Source of the DNA: JBBRYB01 sp038238115
GTDB taxonomy: Bacteria > Actinomycetota > Actinomycetes > Propionibacteriales > Nocardioidaceae
NCBI GenBank assembly: GCA_038238115.1
Contig: JBBRYB010000039.1
Location: 1-26,984, forward strand
Direction of reading: 5' to 3'
DNA: 26,984 bases
Positions 1 through 8,384 of the stretch are shown piece after piece. The notes beneath the pieces are model-generated. The model was not told the origin of the DNA. It worked only from the letters and a program-made list of their open reading frames with translations, and did no database searches. The translations under genes and the position numbers were made by a program. Each line of letters opens with the position of its first letter. The first letter of the stretch is position 1.

Positions 1-1
1 C

Positions 2-232
2 CACAACGACAAGAACACACCCGTCAACAACAAGATCACGAAACTCCACAACGCGATCTCCCCAAGCATGAACGACCAGTGGTCCGGAAAGACCTTCCGC
101 AACTGCTTCTTCAGCAGGCCGCCGAGACCGACCCGGTCGTCCAACCAACCCACCACCGCGCCCCCCGGCGGCCTCTGCTTCGCAACGGGACCCATGGGCG
201 GATCAACCTCGTTCCAGAGGCTGGGTCGGTGA
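2..232 (+). CDS. C-terminal end of an unidentified protein (5' end outside window)
   Basis: An open frame enters from the left edge and runs 76 codons to a TGA at 230-232. Nearly every third base is G or C, as expected for coding sequence in this genome, and the competing frames are less biased. The visible part starts with an Asn/Lys-rich stretch (HNDKNTPVNNKITKLHNA) and ends in a Pro/Arg/Ser/Thr-rich, probably disordered tail. I recognise no domain. About 140 bases without a gene follow before the end of the convergent MerR gene at 371; I see no clear terminator there. Confidence 0.4.
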   Translation, partial: HNDKNTPVNNKITKLHNAISPSMNDQWSGKTFRNCFFSRPPRPTRSSNQPTTAPPGGLCFATGPMGGSTSFQRLGR

Positions 233-370
233 GCAGACCCCTCCTCGTCAATGGCAGACGAACTTCGACAGCATGTCTACTCTTGCCTCTGCACGCTGAA
301 GAGTCAAGTCAAGGTCAAAAGTTCCGACCCGACCGACTGGACCTCGTAAAGGCACGTCGGACTGGGGGCG

Positions 371-1234
371 TTACCGGGCGGTCGATGCCTCGACGTAGCC
401 GACCATGCGGTTGAGCAGGCTGGACGCCCGCTTCAGGTCGGCGGAGGCAGTCGGCGTCGTACCCGCCAGCAGCTGCGGCAACTCCCGGTCGTGGTCGGGC
501 GCGAACTCCTGGGTGAGCCGGGCGCAGATCCGGGCGGCGTCTCGGACCACGCGGGGATCAACCGTCCAGAGCGCTTCGAAGCGGCGATCGGCGTCCGCGA
601 CACCGTCTTGCCCTGGGTGCTCCCAGCCGGCCAGACAGGCGGGATGGTCGGCTGCGTCGCACACCACTATCCACTCACGACGCAGCGGGGCATCCACGGG
701 CACTGGCACCTCCAGCGGCAGCGCCCCGGCCGTCGAAACCTCGGGGAAATCCGCGAAGACGACGACCGCGTGGGCGGTTCTGGACAGCTCGGCCCATCGG
801 GACACCGAGCGCCGGTAGAAGTGCTGGCGTTGGAAGCTGGCGAACAGCACCGGGTTGGCAGCCCGGGCACAGCACTCGTCCTCGATCGCCCTGGTGAGGG
901 CGAGCAAGGTGGTCTTCCTCATCACCTGCGGTGTGAGTTCAGCGTGGCGGCGGCGCAGGCCGGCGAACACCGACGGCTCGGCCCGGTCTGAGCCGGCGGC
1001 CGCAAGGTCGACGGCCGTGGGCAGGCTCAGGCCCGATGCCCGCAGTCGCAGGACCTCCTCGACGAGTACGACGTCCTGGTCGTGATAGCGGCGGTGGCCG
1101 CCCGGTAGCCGCTGTGGCGACGGGAAGCCGTACCGGGTCTCCCAGCTGCGCAACGTGGCGCTAGGCACCCCGGTACGTTCGGCCAACTCGCTGATGGACA
1201 GGCCGCTCGCCACGTCGCGTTCGCTAACTTGCAT
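371..1234 (-). CDS. MerR-family regulator with C-terminal DICT sensory domain
   Basis: The product is 287 aa. Residues about 12-80 form a MerR-type winged helix: SISELAERTGVPSATLRSWE, then RYGFPSPQRLPGGHRRY, the usual second-helix and wing signature. The rest (about 100-280) resembles the DICT domain, a sensory module that occurs with MerR HTH, GGDEF and similar outputs; it carries the typical segment following TLLALTRAIEDE and the VVVFADF strand. The ATG at 1234 is preceded by GAGGAG with almost no spacer, so the exact start is uncertain. The reading frame stays open far upstream, but that extension overlaps the divergent gene and is not credible. The gene is divergent from the membrane protein at 1328, which suggests that it regulates itself and that neighbour. 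The signal is unknown. Confidence 0.8.
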   Translation of the reverse strand: MQVSERDVASGLSISELAERTGVPSATLRSWETRYGFPSPQRLPGGHRRYHDQDVVLVEEVLRLRASGLSLPTAVDLAAAGSDRAEPSVFAGLRRRHAELTPQVMRKTTLLALTRAIEDECCARAANPVLFASFQRQHFYRRSVSRWAELSRTAHAVVVFADFPEVSTAGALPLEVPVPVDAPLRREWIVVCDAADHPACLAGWEHPGQDGVADADRRFEALWTVDPRVVRDAARICARLTQEFAPDHDRELPQLLAGTTPTASADLKRASSLLNRMVGYVEASTAR

Positions 1235-1258
1235 CTCCTCACGATGAACAGGTATAAG
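1229..1258 (+). promoter_or_regulatory. possible sigma-70-type promoter of the divergent membrane protein gene
   Basis: TTGCAT (1229-1234) and TATAAG (1253-1258) are separated by 18 bp and lie about 70 bp before the ATG at 1328. The -35 overlaps the start of the merR gene. A slightly long spacer is typical of MerR-controlled promoters. A short GACA-CGT-TGTC inverted repeat follows just downstream. The assignment rests on sequence pattern only. Confidence 0.3.
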
Positions 1259-1327
1259 TAGACACGTTGTCGAGTTCTTCCGCAACAGTCCACTATCCCT
1301 CTCCAACAGCACAGCGAAGGAAGCTCG

Positions 1328-1846
1328 ATGTCTGAACGCAACACTATGGTGCGCAGCATGCATGACCTGGGTCTGGCCGCGTGGTTCGGCGGATCGCTGA
1401 TGGGGGCGGTGGGTCTCAACGGTGCCGCTGCGACAGCACAGGACCCGCGGGAGCGGCTGAGCCTGGCGGCGGGCGGCTGGGCCCGGTGGGCGCCGGTCAA
1501 CGCCGCCGCCATCGGCGTCCACCTGCTTGGTGGAGTGGGTCTGCTGGCGGGGAACCGGCATCGCCTCCAGCTTCAGCAGGAGGCTCGCTCCAACACCCTG
1601 GCCAAGGCCGCTCTCACAGCTGTCGCGATGGGCATGACCGCCTACAGCGGCTACCTGGGCCGCAAGGTCGACGGACTGAGCCACGAAGGTGGTCAGGGAG
1701 CCACCGAGCCCGCTCCGGGCGCGTCGTCTGAGCTGGCATCGGCGCAACAGCAGCTGAAGGCGTGCCAATGGGCAATCCCCGCGGTCACCGGCGTGCTCGT
1801 GATGCTCGGCGCCCACCAAGGTGAGCAGCAGCGCCCGCTGGTCTGA
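1328..1846 (+). CDS. small actinobacterial membrane protein
   Basis: The product is 172 aa. The ATG is preceded by GAAGGAAG at a good distance. Hydrophobic segments lie at about residues 14-35, 58-77 (AAAIGVHLLGGVGLLAG), 95-112 and 150-166, giving about four membrane helices. A short hydrophilic, Ser/Gly/Glu-rich stretch lies between the third and fourth. The N-terminus (NTMVRSMHDLGLAAWFGGSL) is like that of uncharacterised actinobacterial membrane proteins, and no catalytic motif is visible. It is divergent from the MerR-DICT gene and probably controlled by it. The function is unknown; transport or a stress-related envelope role would be guesses. Confidence 0.7.
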   Translation: MSERNTMVRSMHDLGLAAWFGGSLMGAVGLNGAAATAQDPRERLSLAAGGWARWAPVNAAAIGVHLLGGVGLLAGNRHRLQLQQEARSNTLAKAALTAVAMGMTAYSGYLGRKVDGLSHEGGQGATEPAPGASSELASAQQQLKACQWAIPAVTGVLVMLGAHQGEQQRPLV

Positions 1847-1883
1847 GCGTCGTACCCGCACCTCGGCCGTCACGCCCGGCCCG

Positions 1884-2882
1884 TCACCTCTGGTCGGAGG
1901 CTGGATCTGCCGGGTCGTCGGCCGGAGCGTCGCGGTGCCACACCACCCGCTGCGGGAGGGGGATCTCGATGCCTTCGGAGTCGAACCGGTCCTTGATCCG
2001 CTCGCGCATCTCGCGAGCCACGCCCCACTGCTGCAGCGGTGCAGTCTTGAGCACGACGCGGACAATGACCCCGTCTGGGTCCCATCGCTCGACCCCCCAC
2101 ACCTCCGGCTCTTCCAGGATGTCCTGCCCGTACTCGGGGTCCTCCCAGACCTGTTGAGCGACCTCGTGAAGGATCTCTCGCACCCGGGTCAGATCCTCGG
2201 AGAAGGCCACCGGGATGTCGAGCACGGTGCGCGCCCAGTTCTGGCTCATGTTGCCGACGGCCAGGATCTCTCCGTTGCGGACATACCAGACGGTTCCGTT
2301 GACGTCGCGCATACGCGTCACTCGGAGCCCCACCGCCTCGATCGTTCCCGAGGCCACGCCCACGTCGACGACGTCGCCGACCCCGTACTGGTCCTCGACG
2401 ATCAGGAAGATGCCGCTGAGGAAGTCCTTGACCAGACTCTGCGCGCCGAATCCCAACGCGACGCCGATGATGCCGGCGCTGGCGATCAGCGGGGCGATGT
2501 TGTAGCCGAGCTGCGCGATCACCATGACGATGACGATCGCGGCGACCACGCCTGTCGAGATGCTCTTGAGCAGCCCGGCGACGGTCGCGGTGCGCTGCTG
2601 GCGACGCTCGGCGGCGACGGCGTTGTGCTCCAGGAACATCTGGGGGACCCGGCCCCGGCTGATGACCGCCGGCACCGTGCCCTCGGCGGCGCGTCGGGCG
2701 ATCCTGTCGACGACGCGATGGAGCAGCCAGCGCACGATGAGACCGATCACGATGAGCGCGAGGATTGACAGCGGTTTGGCGATCAACCAGTCGGAGGCCC
2801 TCGCCAGCCACTCGTTGTGCGTCGTGTCCTCGACGAGGCGGCAGATGTCGGCCTGGTCGGTCGGGCACACGGAATCAGCCAC
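1884..2882 (-). CDS. MscS-family mechanosensitive ion channel
   Basis: The product is about 332 aa. N-terminal membrane helices lie around LSILALIVIGLIVRWLLH and VVAAIVIVMVIAQLGY. The pore-lining MscS signature follows (IASAGIIGVALGFGAQSLVK, then DFLSGIFLIVEDQYGVGD), and then the beta and C-terminal cytosolic domains. The family opens under membrane tension to release solutes on osmotic downshift. Start choice: the GTG at 2882 has AAAGG six bases upstream. The ATG at 2888 touches that same AAAGG with no spacer and is less likely. A longer open frame runs upstream but lacks family-like sequence. The gene is divergent from the small membrane protein at 3045. Confidence 0.88.
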   Translation of the reverse strand: MADSVCPTDQADICRLVEDTTHNEWLARASDWLIAKPLSILALIVIGLIVRWLLHRVVDRIARRAAEGTVPAVISRGRVPQMFLEHNAVAAERRQQRTATVAGLLKSISTGVVAAIVIVMVIAQLGYNIAPLIASAGIIGVALGFGAQSLVKDFLSGIFLIVEDQYGVGDVVDVGVASGTIEAVGLRVTRMRDVNGTVWYVRNGEILAVGNMSQNWARTVLDIPVAFSEDLTRVREILHEVAQQVWEDPEYGQDILEEPEVWGVERWDPDGVIVRVVLKTAPLQQWGVAREMRERIKDRFDSEGIEIPLPQRVVWHRDAPADDPADPASDQR

Positions 2883-2960
2883 GTTCATCCTTTGCTGCTG
2901 AGGACAATGCTTTCCAGATGTGCTCTTCCCCGAGACGAGGTGTCTCCTCGAGGCGGTGCA

Positions 2961-2995
2961 CCACGGTACACAAGAGCACACGGGCGGTACCGTGG
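2961..2995. promoter_or_regulatory. 9-bp inverted repeat between divergent genes
   Basis: CCACGGTAC (2961-2969) and GTACCGTGG (2987-2995) are perfect inverted copies with a 17-bp spacer, midway between the mscS-like gene and the gene at 3045. The spacing between arm centres is about 26 bp, roughly two and a half helical turns, which could suit a dimeric regulator; an mRNA hairpin is the alternative. A smaller imperfect stem lies at 2931-2950. Confidence 0.35.
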
Positions 2996-3044
2996 CTATG
3001 TGATTCTCGCTGATACTCCCGCGACGTGGGCCGACCCGCCACCG

Positions 3045-3341
3045 ATGTCGACGCTGCACGCGATCTTGCTCTTTGTGGGCGTCCCGCTGCTGATCTTCGT
3101 CGCGATCACGTTGCTCGTGATGGCGCCGTCACTGGCGAAGGGGCCGCGCTACCGCCCAGGACAGGGCTGGGACGCCGAGCCCGAATGGTTCGGCGCTCTT
3201 CCGGCAGGCCAGAGCGTCGATCGGAGCCGTCAACTCGAGGCTGGTCCGCCGAGTCGCCGCCAGCAGGCGGCAGATCCGGCGCAGACCAGGCTCGGCGAGG
3301 GTGTCGACGAGGGTTCAGGCGGTGCCAGTGTCCGCTGGTGA
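3045..3341 (+). CDS. short single-pass membrane protein next to DUF5130
   Basis: The product is 98 aa. One strong hydrophobic helix spans about residues 5-28 (AILLFVGVPLLIFVAITLLV). It is followed by a cytosolic-type motif, APSLAKGPRYRPGQGWDAEP, then EWFGALP, a pattern seen in short actinobacterial membrane proteins beside DUF5130 genes. The C-terminal half is low-complexity (Gln/Arg/Ser/Ala). No clear ribosome binding site precedes the ATG. The 3' end overlaps the next gene by about 20 bases, suggesting translational coupling. The function is unknown. Confidence 0.7.
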   Translation: MSTLHAILLFVGVPLLIFVAITLLVMAPSLAKGPRYRPGQGWDAEPEWFGALPAGQSVDRSRQLEAGPPSRRQQAADPAQTRLGEGVDEGSGGASVRW

Positions 3342-3717
3342 GGCGTTCACGTCCGACCAACGCCGGCAGATCGACAAGGCGATCCAGGAGGCCGAACGGG
3401 TGTCGGGACGCGACTTCTCGGTGCACGTCGGGCCGTCTTCGGGCGACAGCCGCCGTACGGCGCAGGACCTCCACAGCAAGCTGCCGAGGCCGGGTAACAG
3501 CATCCTGATCCATGTCGACCCCGTCGGGCGCTCGCTGGAGATCGTCACTGGCGAGTCGGCGCAGCACAGCCTGAGCAATCGGCAGGCGGCACTCGCCGCC
3601 ATCACCATGCAGTCAGCCTTTTCCACCGGCGACCTCGCCCGTGGGCTGCGGGCGGGCCTGCAGCAGCTGGCGCAGCTGGCCACCCCGGTGACCAGCCTGC
3701 ACACCGACACCCCTTAG
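3322..3717 (+). CDS. DUF5130-family protein (TPM-like fold)
   Basis: The product is about 131 aa. It matches the actinobacterial DUF5130 pattern: an N-terminal helix (QRRQIDKAIQEAERVSGRDF), a strand FSVHVGP, then the ILIHVDPVGRSLEIVTGESA block typical of TPM-like domains, and a C-terminal helical part. Rv2468c of M. tuberculosis belongs to the same family and lies next to pepN, as here. GTG at 3322 has GAGGG eight bases upstream; an in-frame GTG at 3301 is the alternative. It overlaps the 3' end of the preceding membrane protein gene, so the two are likely one operon. The biochemical role is unknown. Confidence 0.72.
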   Translation: MPVSAGEAFTSDQRRQIDKAIQEAERVSGRDFSVHVGPSSGDSRRTAQDLHSKLPRPGNSILIHVDPVGRSLEIVTGESAQHSLSNRQAALAAITMQSAFSTGDLARGLRAGLQQLAQLATPVTSLHTDTP

Positions 3718-3726
3718 CGGCGGCTT

Positions 3727-6270
3727 TCAGGGACGTGCGTCGCGCTGCTGGGCTGCCAGCGCCCGGGCAACGTCGTCTCGGCCTTCCGACACGAGCCGCC
3801 GCGCGGCCGCGTTGGCTGTGCTGGTCGAGAGCCACGCATCGACCGTGTCAAGGGTCTCCTGCGTCGCGATCACCACGGGGAACATGTAGCCCAGCACCGT
3901 CGAGGCGTGGTGGACGCCGCGCTCCTCCCAGATGTGCTCAGCAACCTCGAGGTAGCGCTGCAGGTAGGGCCTGAGGGCGTCGTCCTGGCCCGGCTGGCAG
4001 AAGTTCAACGCGATGCTGCGCATTGTCTCGTTCGGGACGTCGTCACGCTCGACCGCAGCTGACCATGCCTCCTGCTTGGCCTGCGCCGTCGGCATCGCCG
4101 CCCTCGCGGCGGCGGCGGACTCCTGTCCGGAGATCGTGTGGTCGGATTCCAGCTCGGCGTCGATCGCGGCGTCGTCGGCGCGGCCTTCCCGGGCCAGACC
4201 GTTGAGCAGCTCCCAGCGCAGGTCCTTGTCGACGGTCAGCCCCTCGAGCGTCTGGGTCCCGTCGAGCAGGCCCTCCAGCAAGTCCAGGGCCTGCGCCGTG
4301 TGGGCGGCCTGGGCGAGGCCTCGAACGAACGCGAGCTGGTGGTCACTGCCGTTCTCGGCAGCGCGGACCAGCTCGAGCAGACCGGTCTCCCAGCGGTCGG
4401 CCACAGCCGCCCGGTGGTCAGTTGCGGTGTAGAGAGTGACCGCCTGCCCGGTCCGGGCCACCAGGGAGCGTACGGCGAAGAGGTCGGTCTCGACGCCGAG
4501 GCCGCGAAGCACCAGCTCGACCCAGTCGCTGGCTCGCATCTCGGCGTCGCGGGTCATGTCCCAGGCGGCACCCCACGACAGGGCCCGCGGCAGCGACTCG
4601 ACGAACCGGTCGATGTTGTTGACGAGGCTGGCGAGCGACCGCTCGTCGAGCCGAACCTTGGCGTAGGTCAGGTCGCCGTCGTTGAGCAGCACCAGATCAG
4701 GCTGTTGGGCGCCGACGAGCTCGGCGACCTCTATCTCGTCGCCTGACACGTCGATCTCTGTGCTCGAACGGCGTACGAGCTTGCCCTCGAGCAGGTCGTA
4801 GAGTCCGACCGCGAGCCGGTGGCGGCGAATCGTGGGGAACTCGGGGTTCGCCGTCTGCTCGATGACGAACGACGTGAACCGCCCCTGGTCGTCAACCTCG
4901 AAGACCGGGCGGACCGTGTTGACGCCCGACGTCTGAAGCCACTCCTTCGTCCACGAGCCCAGGTCACGCCCCGACGTCTCCTCGAGCGCCTTGAGCAGGT
5001 CTGTCAGCTCGGTGTTGCCGAAGGCGTGGCGGTCGAAGTACGTGCGCAGCCCCGCGAAGAACTCGTCCTCACCGACCCAGGCGACGAGCTGCCGCAGCGC
5101 CGATGCGCCCTTGGCGTAGGTGATCCCGTCGAAGTTGACCTCCACGGCCGAGAGGTCGTAGTTGTCCGCGGCGATGGGATGGGTCGACGGCAGCTGGTCC
5201 TGCCGGTAGGCCCACGTCTTGCGGGCGTTGCAGAAGTTGGTCCAGGCCTCGTTGTACTGCGTGGCCTGAGTCGACGCCTGGTGCGACGCCCACTCGGCGA
5301 ATGACTCGTTGAGCCACAGGTCGTCCCACCACTTCATCGTGACGAGGTCGCCGAACCACATGTGCGCCATCTCGTGCAGGATCGTGTTGGCGCGACCCTC
5401 GTAGGCGGCGCGGGTCTGGCGGCTGCGGAAGATGTACTCGTCGCGAAACGTGACGCAGCCGGCGTTCTCCATCGCACCCATGTTGTACTCCGGCACGAAG
5501 AGCTGGTCGTACTTGCCGAAGGGGTAGGCCATGTCGAAAGCGTCCTCGAAGTACGCGAACCCCTGCTTGGTGACGTCGAACATGTCCTCGGCGTCAAGAT
5601 GCGGCCGCAGGGACTCCCGGACGAAGATGCCGAGCGGGATGTCGCCACGGCTGCCGTGGTAGGTGTCGCGCACGACGGCGTAGTCACCGGCCACGAGGGC
5701 GGTGATGTAGGTGGAGATGGGCTTGGTCGGCGCGAAGTGCCAGACCGATGTGCCGAGTCCCGCCGGGACCGGCTCCGGCGTCGGCGAGTTCGACACGACC
5801 TGCCACCGCGACGGCGCGGTGACGTGGAACGTGAAGACGCCCTTGAGGTCGGGCTGCTCGAAGGTGGCGAAGACGCGTCGGGCGTCCGGCACCTCGAACT
5901 GGGTGTAGAGGTAGACCAGCTTGTCGGCCGGATCGACGAAACGGTGCAGCCCCTCGCCGCTGTGGCTGTAGCGGCAGTCGGCGACGACGCGCAGCTCGTT
6001 GTCGGCCTCGAGGTCGCTGAGCACGATCCGGTTGTCGGCGTACGAGGACAGCTCCACCGGGCGCCCGTTGAGAGCAATCTCGTGAACGGTCGCGTCGACC
6101 AGGTCGACGAATGTCGTGGCGCCCGGCTCGGAACAGGAGAACGTGATCACGGTCGTGGAGGCGAAGGAGGCCTCCGACGTCGTCAGGTCGAGCGTGATGT
6201 CGTAGCTGGCTACGTCGAGGATGCGGGCACGTTCGGCTGCCTCGTCTCGGGTGAGGTTGATCCCTGGCAT
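3727..6270 (-). CDS. pepN: aminopeptidase N (M1 zinc metallopeptidase)
   Basis: The product is 847 aa, the usual length for actinobacterial PepN. It has an N-terminal beta-domain, the exopeptidase motif GAMEN at 265-269, and the zinc site HEMAH (299-303) with the third ligand Glu322 in LNESFAEWAS, which is HEXXH-x18-E exactly. The C-terminal ERAP1-like helical domain covers about 520-840. It removes N-terminal residues from peptides in the cytosol, and no signal peptide is seen. The start MPGINLTRDEAAERARIL is the canonical N-terminus of the family. It is convergent with the DUF5130 gene (9-bp gap) and divergent from the nitroreductase-like gene, the same neighbours as in Mycobacterium. Confidence 0.96.
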   Translation of the reverse strand: MPGINLTRDEAAERARILDVASYDITLDLTTSEASFASTTVITFSCSEPGATTFVDLVDATVHEIALNGRPVELSSYADNRIVLSDLEADNELRVVADCRYSHSGEGLHRFVDPADKLVYLYTQFEVPDARRVFATFEQPDLKGVFTFHVTAPSRWQVVSNSPTPEPVPAGLGTSVWHFAPTKPISTYITALVAGDYAVVRDTYHGSRGDIPLGIFVRESLRPHLDAEDMFDVTKQGFAYFEDAFDMAYPFGKYDQLFVPEYNMGAMENAGCVTFRDEYIFRSRQTRAAYEGRANTILHEMAHMWFGDLVTMKWWDDLWLNESFAEWASHQASTQATQYNEAWTNFCNARKTWAYRQDQLPSTHPIAADNYDLSAVEVNFDGITYAKGASALRQLVAWVGEDEFFAGLRTYFDRHAFGNTELTDLLKALEETSGRDLGSWTKEWLQTSGVNTVRPVFEVDDQGRFTSFVIEQTANPEFPTIRRHRLAVGLYDLLEGKLVRRSSTEIDVSGDEIEVAELVGAQQPDLVLLNDGDLTYAKVRLDERSLASLVNNIDRFVESLPRALSWGAAWDMTRDAEMRASDWVELVLRGLGVETDLFAVRSLVARTGQAVTLYTATDHRAAVADRWETGLLELVRAAENGSDHQLAFVRGLAQAAHTAQALDLLEGLLDGTQTLEGLTVDKDLRWELLNGLAREGRADDAAIDAELESDHTISGQESAAAARAAMPTAQAKQEAWSAAVERDDVPNETMRSIALNFCQPGQDDALRPYLQRYLEVAEHIWEERGVHHASTVLGYMFPVVIATQETLDTVDAWLSTSTANAAARRLVSEGRDDVARALAAQQRDARP

Positions 6271-6376
6271 GCCAGCAATCCTCGCACGCGCACTGGGGAA
6301 TGCCGAACGGCGTTCTCACCTTGTTACCTGCCGTTAGATGTCGATCGCCCGCCTTGACCCTTCGATGAGGAGTCCC

Positions 6377-6988
6377 ATGTCTGAACCCGTAGCATCCGCT
6401 GAATTCTGGTTCGATCCGGCGTGCCCATGGGCGTGGATCACGTCTCGCTGGATGAAGGAGGTCGAGCAGGTCAGAGACGTGGAGACCAACTTCCACATCA
6501 TGTGCCTCGCCTACCTCAACGAGGACAAGGACGTCTCGGCGGACTACCGCGAGTTCCTCTCCACGGCGTGGGGGCCGGTCCGGGTGTGCATGGCCGCGGC
6601 CGAGCACCACGGAGCTGAGGTGCTCGACGCCCTCTACACCGAGCTCGGCACCCGGTTCCACAACGAGGGCCTGGACAGGACCCGGGAGACCATCGAGGCC
6701 GCGCTCGCCGCGGCGGGACTTCCCGTCGAGCTGGCCGACGCCATGACGGACAGCGGCTACGACGAGGCGATCAAGAAGTCGCACCACGCCGGCATGGATC
6801 AGGTGGGCATGGAGGTGGGCACGCCGGTGATCTCCGTCGGCGGCGAGGCGTTCTTCGGGCCTGTGGTCACGCCTGTCCCGCGCGGCGAGGTGGCTGGCAG
6901 ACTCTGGGACGGTGTCCGCCTGGTGGCCGGTGTGGAGGGCTTCTACGAGCTCAAGCGCACCCGCGACGTCGGCCCCAGCTTCGACTGA
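6377..6988 (+). CDS. mycothiol-dependent nitroreductase-like DsbA-fold protein (Rv2466c type)
   Basis: The product is 203 aa. It follows Rv2466c closely: FWFDPACPWAWITSRW at the N-terminus, YREFLSTAWGPVRV, KKSHHAGMDQVG, GTPVISVGGEAFFGPV and a C-terminal FYELKRTR. Family members couple mycothiol to reduction of disulfides or nitro compounds in the cytosol. The active-site motif here is Cys16-Pro-Trp-Ala19, so the second (resolving) Cys of the CPWC form is absent; a monothiol mechanism with mycothiol is possible. ATG at 6377 has GAGGAG five bases upstream, so the upstream in-frame ATG at 6338 is not used. The alpha/beta hydrolase gene follows after 10 bases, so they are likely cotranscribed. 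Confidence 0.9.
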   Translation: MSEPVASAEFWFDPACPWAWITSRWMKEVEQVRDVETNFHIMCLAYLNEDKDVSADYREFLSTAWGPVRVCMAAAEHHGAEVLDALYTELGTRFHNEGLDRTRETIEAALAAAGLPVELADAMTDSGYDEAIKKSHHAGMDQVGMEVGTPVISVGGEAFFGPVVTPVPRGEVAGRLWDGVRLVAGVEGFYELKRTRDVGPSFD

Positions 6989-6998
6989 CAGCGGCCGC

Positions 6999-7901
6999 GT
7001 GAAGCATCCCCAGGCGGTCGCCGTCGAAGCCATGTGGGCGGTCGCTCCGAGCGTGGTTGACGCGAACTTCGACCTCGCGACCGAGCGGACCTCGGCCCGC
7101 TCGGAGGGACTCGCCGAAACCAAGCCGCCCGTCACCCTGGTGAGCGATGTCGACGCAGCCGGCGTGCCTTGCAGGCTCTACCGCCCACGCGAAGGCGCCC
7201 CCGTCATCGTGCACCTGCACGGTGGCGGGTTCGTCTTCGGTGACCTGGAAACACATGACGCGCACAGCCGCCGGCTGGCCAACGCGACGGGCTGGGCGGT
7301 TCTCTCCGTCGACTACCGGCTGGCGCCCGAGCATCCCTATCCGGCGGCGTGCGACGACGTGGACGCGGTGTTGGGCTGGCTGACAGCGGAGGGTACGTCG
7401 TGGGGGCTTGACCCGGAACGGCTCGGCGTGCTGGGCGACAGCGCCGGCGGCTACCTGGCCCTGATCGCGGCCAGACGCCGGCCAGTCTTCCGGGCGGCCG
7501 TGCTCGTCTACCCGTGCCTCGACCCGTCAGGCGCCCAGCCGTCGTACCGGACGGAGACCGGCGGGCTCACCGCGGCGGAGATGGACTGGTACTGGAACGC
7601 CTTCGTGCCAGACCCGCAGCTGCTCGCTCAGGTCGAGCTGTCACCGCTGACCGCGGACCTGGGGATGTTGCCACCGTGTCTGGTGATCACCGCCGAGCAC
7701 GACCCACTGCGTGACGAGGGTGAGGCGCTTGCCAACGCGATCGCACGAGCGGGTGTCCGAACGGTCGGGACCCGCTGCCTCGGGATGATCCACGGCTTCT
7801 ACCGCCATCTCGAGCTGTTCGACGCGGGACATGCTGTGATGGACCAGGTGGTCGCCTTCCTGCAGTCGAGCCTCGAAACCCCGTCACGCCGCGAGACCTG
7901 A
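6999..7901 (+). CDS. alpha/beta hydrolase, HSL-family carboxylesterase/lipase
   Basis: The product is 300 aa. It has the HSL-type oxyanion-hole motif HGGG (74-77), the nucleophile elbow GDSAGG with Ser148, Asp235 in EHDPLRDEG and His265 in IHGFYR, which form a complete catalytic triad. DYRLAPEHPYPAACDDVDA is also typical of the family. It probably hydrolyses short or medium acyl esters; the natural substrate cannot be read from the sequence. The GTG at 6999 begins VKHPQAVAVEA, 10 bases after the previous stop; the ribosome site is weak. In M. tuberculosis the esterase-like lipP (Rv2463) lies in the same neighbourhood, but orthology is not established. Confidence 0.9.
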   Translation: MKHPQAVAVEAMWAVAPSVVDANFDLATERTSARSEGLAETKPPVTLVSDVDAAGVPCRLYRPREGAPVIVHLHGGGFVFGDLETHDAHSRRLANATGWAVLSVDYRLAPEHPYPAACDDVDAVLGWLTAEGTSWGLDPERLGVLGDSAGGYLALIAARRRPVFRAAVLVYPCLDPSGAQPSYRTETGGLTAAEMDWYWNAFVPDPQLLAQVELSPLTADLGMLPPCLVITAEHDPLRDEGEALANAIARAGVRTVGTRCLGMIHGFYRHLELFDAGHAVMDQVVAFLQSSLETPSRRET

Positions 7902-7913
7902 CAGGATCACGCC

Positions 7914-8384
7914 ATGCGCGTACACCTCGGCTCCGACCATGCAGGCTTGGAGCTCAAGTCCCACCTCGTCGATTGGCTCGGCGGCCAGGGCCACGAGGCG
8001 ACGGACCACGGGCCGTTCGCCTTCGATGGCGACGACGACTATCCGGTCTACTGCCTGCGCGCCGCCGAAGCCGTAGTGGCGGACCCCGGCTCGGTCGGTG
8101 TCGTGATCGGAGGGTCGGGCAATGGTGAACAGATCGCGGCCAACAAGGTGCGCGGAGTGCGAGCGGCCCTGGCGTGGTCCGAAGAGACGGCCCAGCTCGC
8201 CCGCCTGCACAACAACGCCAACGTCGTCTCGGTTGGCGCCCGGATGCACTCGCGCGACGAGGCCACCCGCTTCGTCGAGGTGTTCTTGGCGAGCGACTTC
8301 ACCGGTGAAACCAGGCACGGACGGCGCATCGCCATGCTCACGGCCTACGAGGAGACGGGTCGCCTCCCCGACCCCCCCACCTAA
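7914..8384 (+). CDS. rpiB: ribose-5-phosphate isomerase B
   Basis: The product is 156 aa. It has the RpiB/LacAB signatures SDHAG (7-11), GGSGNGEQIAANKV with Glu72, and HNNANVVSVGAR. The Glu in GNGEQ takes the place of the catalytic Cys of the E. coli type, as in the mycobacterial enzymes. It interconverts ribose-5-phosphate and ribulose-5-phosphate in the pentose phosphate pathway. It starts 12 bases after the hydrolase stop, within the same apparent operon, and is followed by the glycosylase gene. The C-terminus ends in a Pro-rich stretch over a C-run in the DNA. Confidence 0.95.
   Translation: MRVHLGSDHAGLELKSHLVDWLGGQGHEATDHGPFAFDGDDDYPVYCLRAAEAVVADPGSVGVVIGGSGNGEQIAANKVRGVRAALAWSEETAQLARLHNNANVVSVGARMHSRDEATRFVEVFLASDFTGETRHGRRIAMLTAYEETGRLPDPPT

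Noticed and set aside
333..347. 15-bp direct repeat CCGACTGGACCTCGT, also at 11160-11174
   Set aside because: One 15-bp match is expected at about this rate by chance in 27 kb of high-GC sequence, and neither copy has other element features.
371..2065. 564-aa minus-strand open frame
   Set aside because: Only the part from 1234 down is protein-like (MerR-DICT); the rest is the shadow of the divergent membrane protein gene and beyond.
5684..7135. 483-aa minus-strand open frame across pepN and the nitroreductase-like gene
   Set aside because: Its sequence is the typical Arg/Gly/Pro-rich shadow of high-GC genes; the real genes in other frames have complete family motifs.
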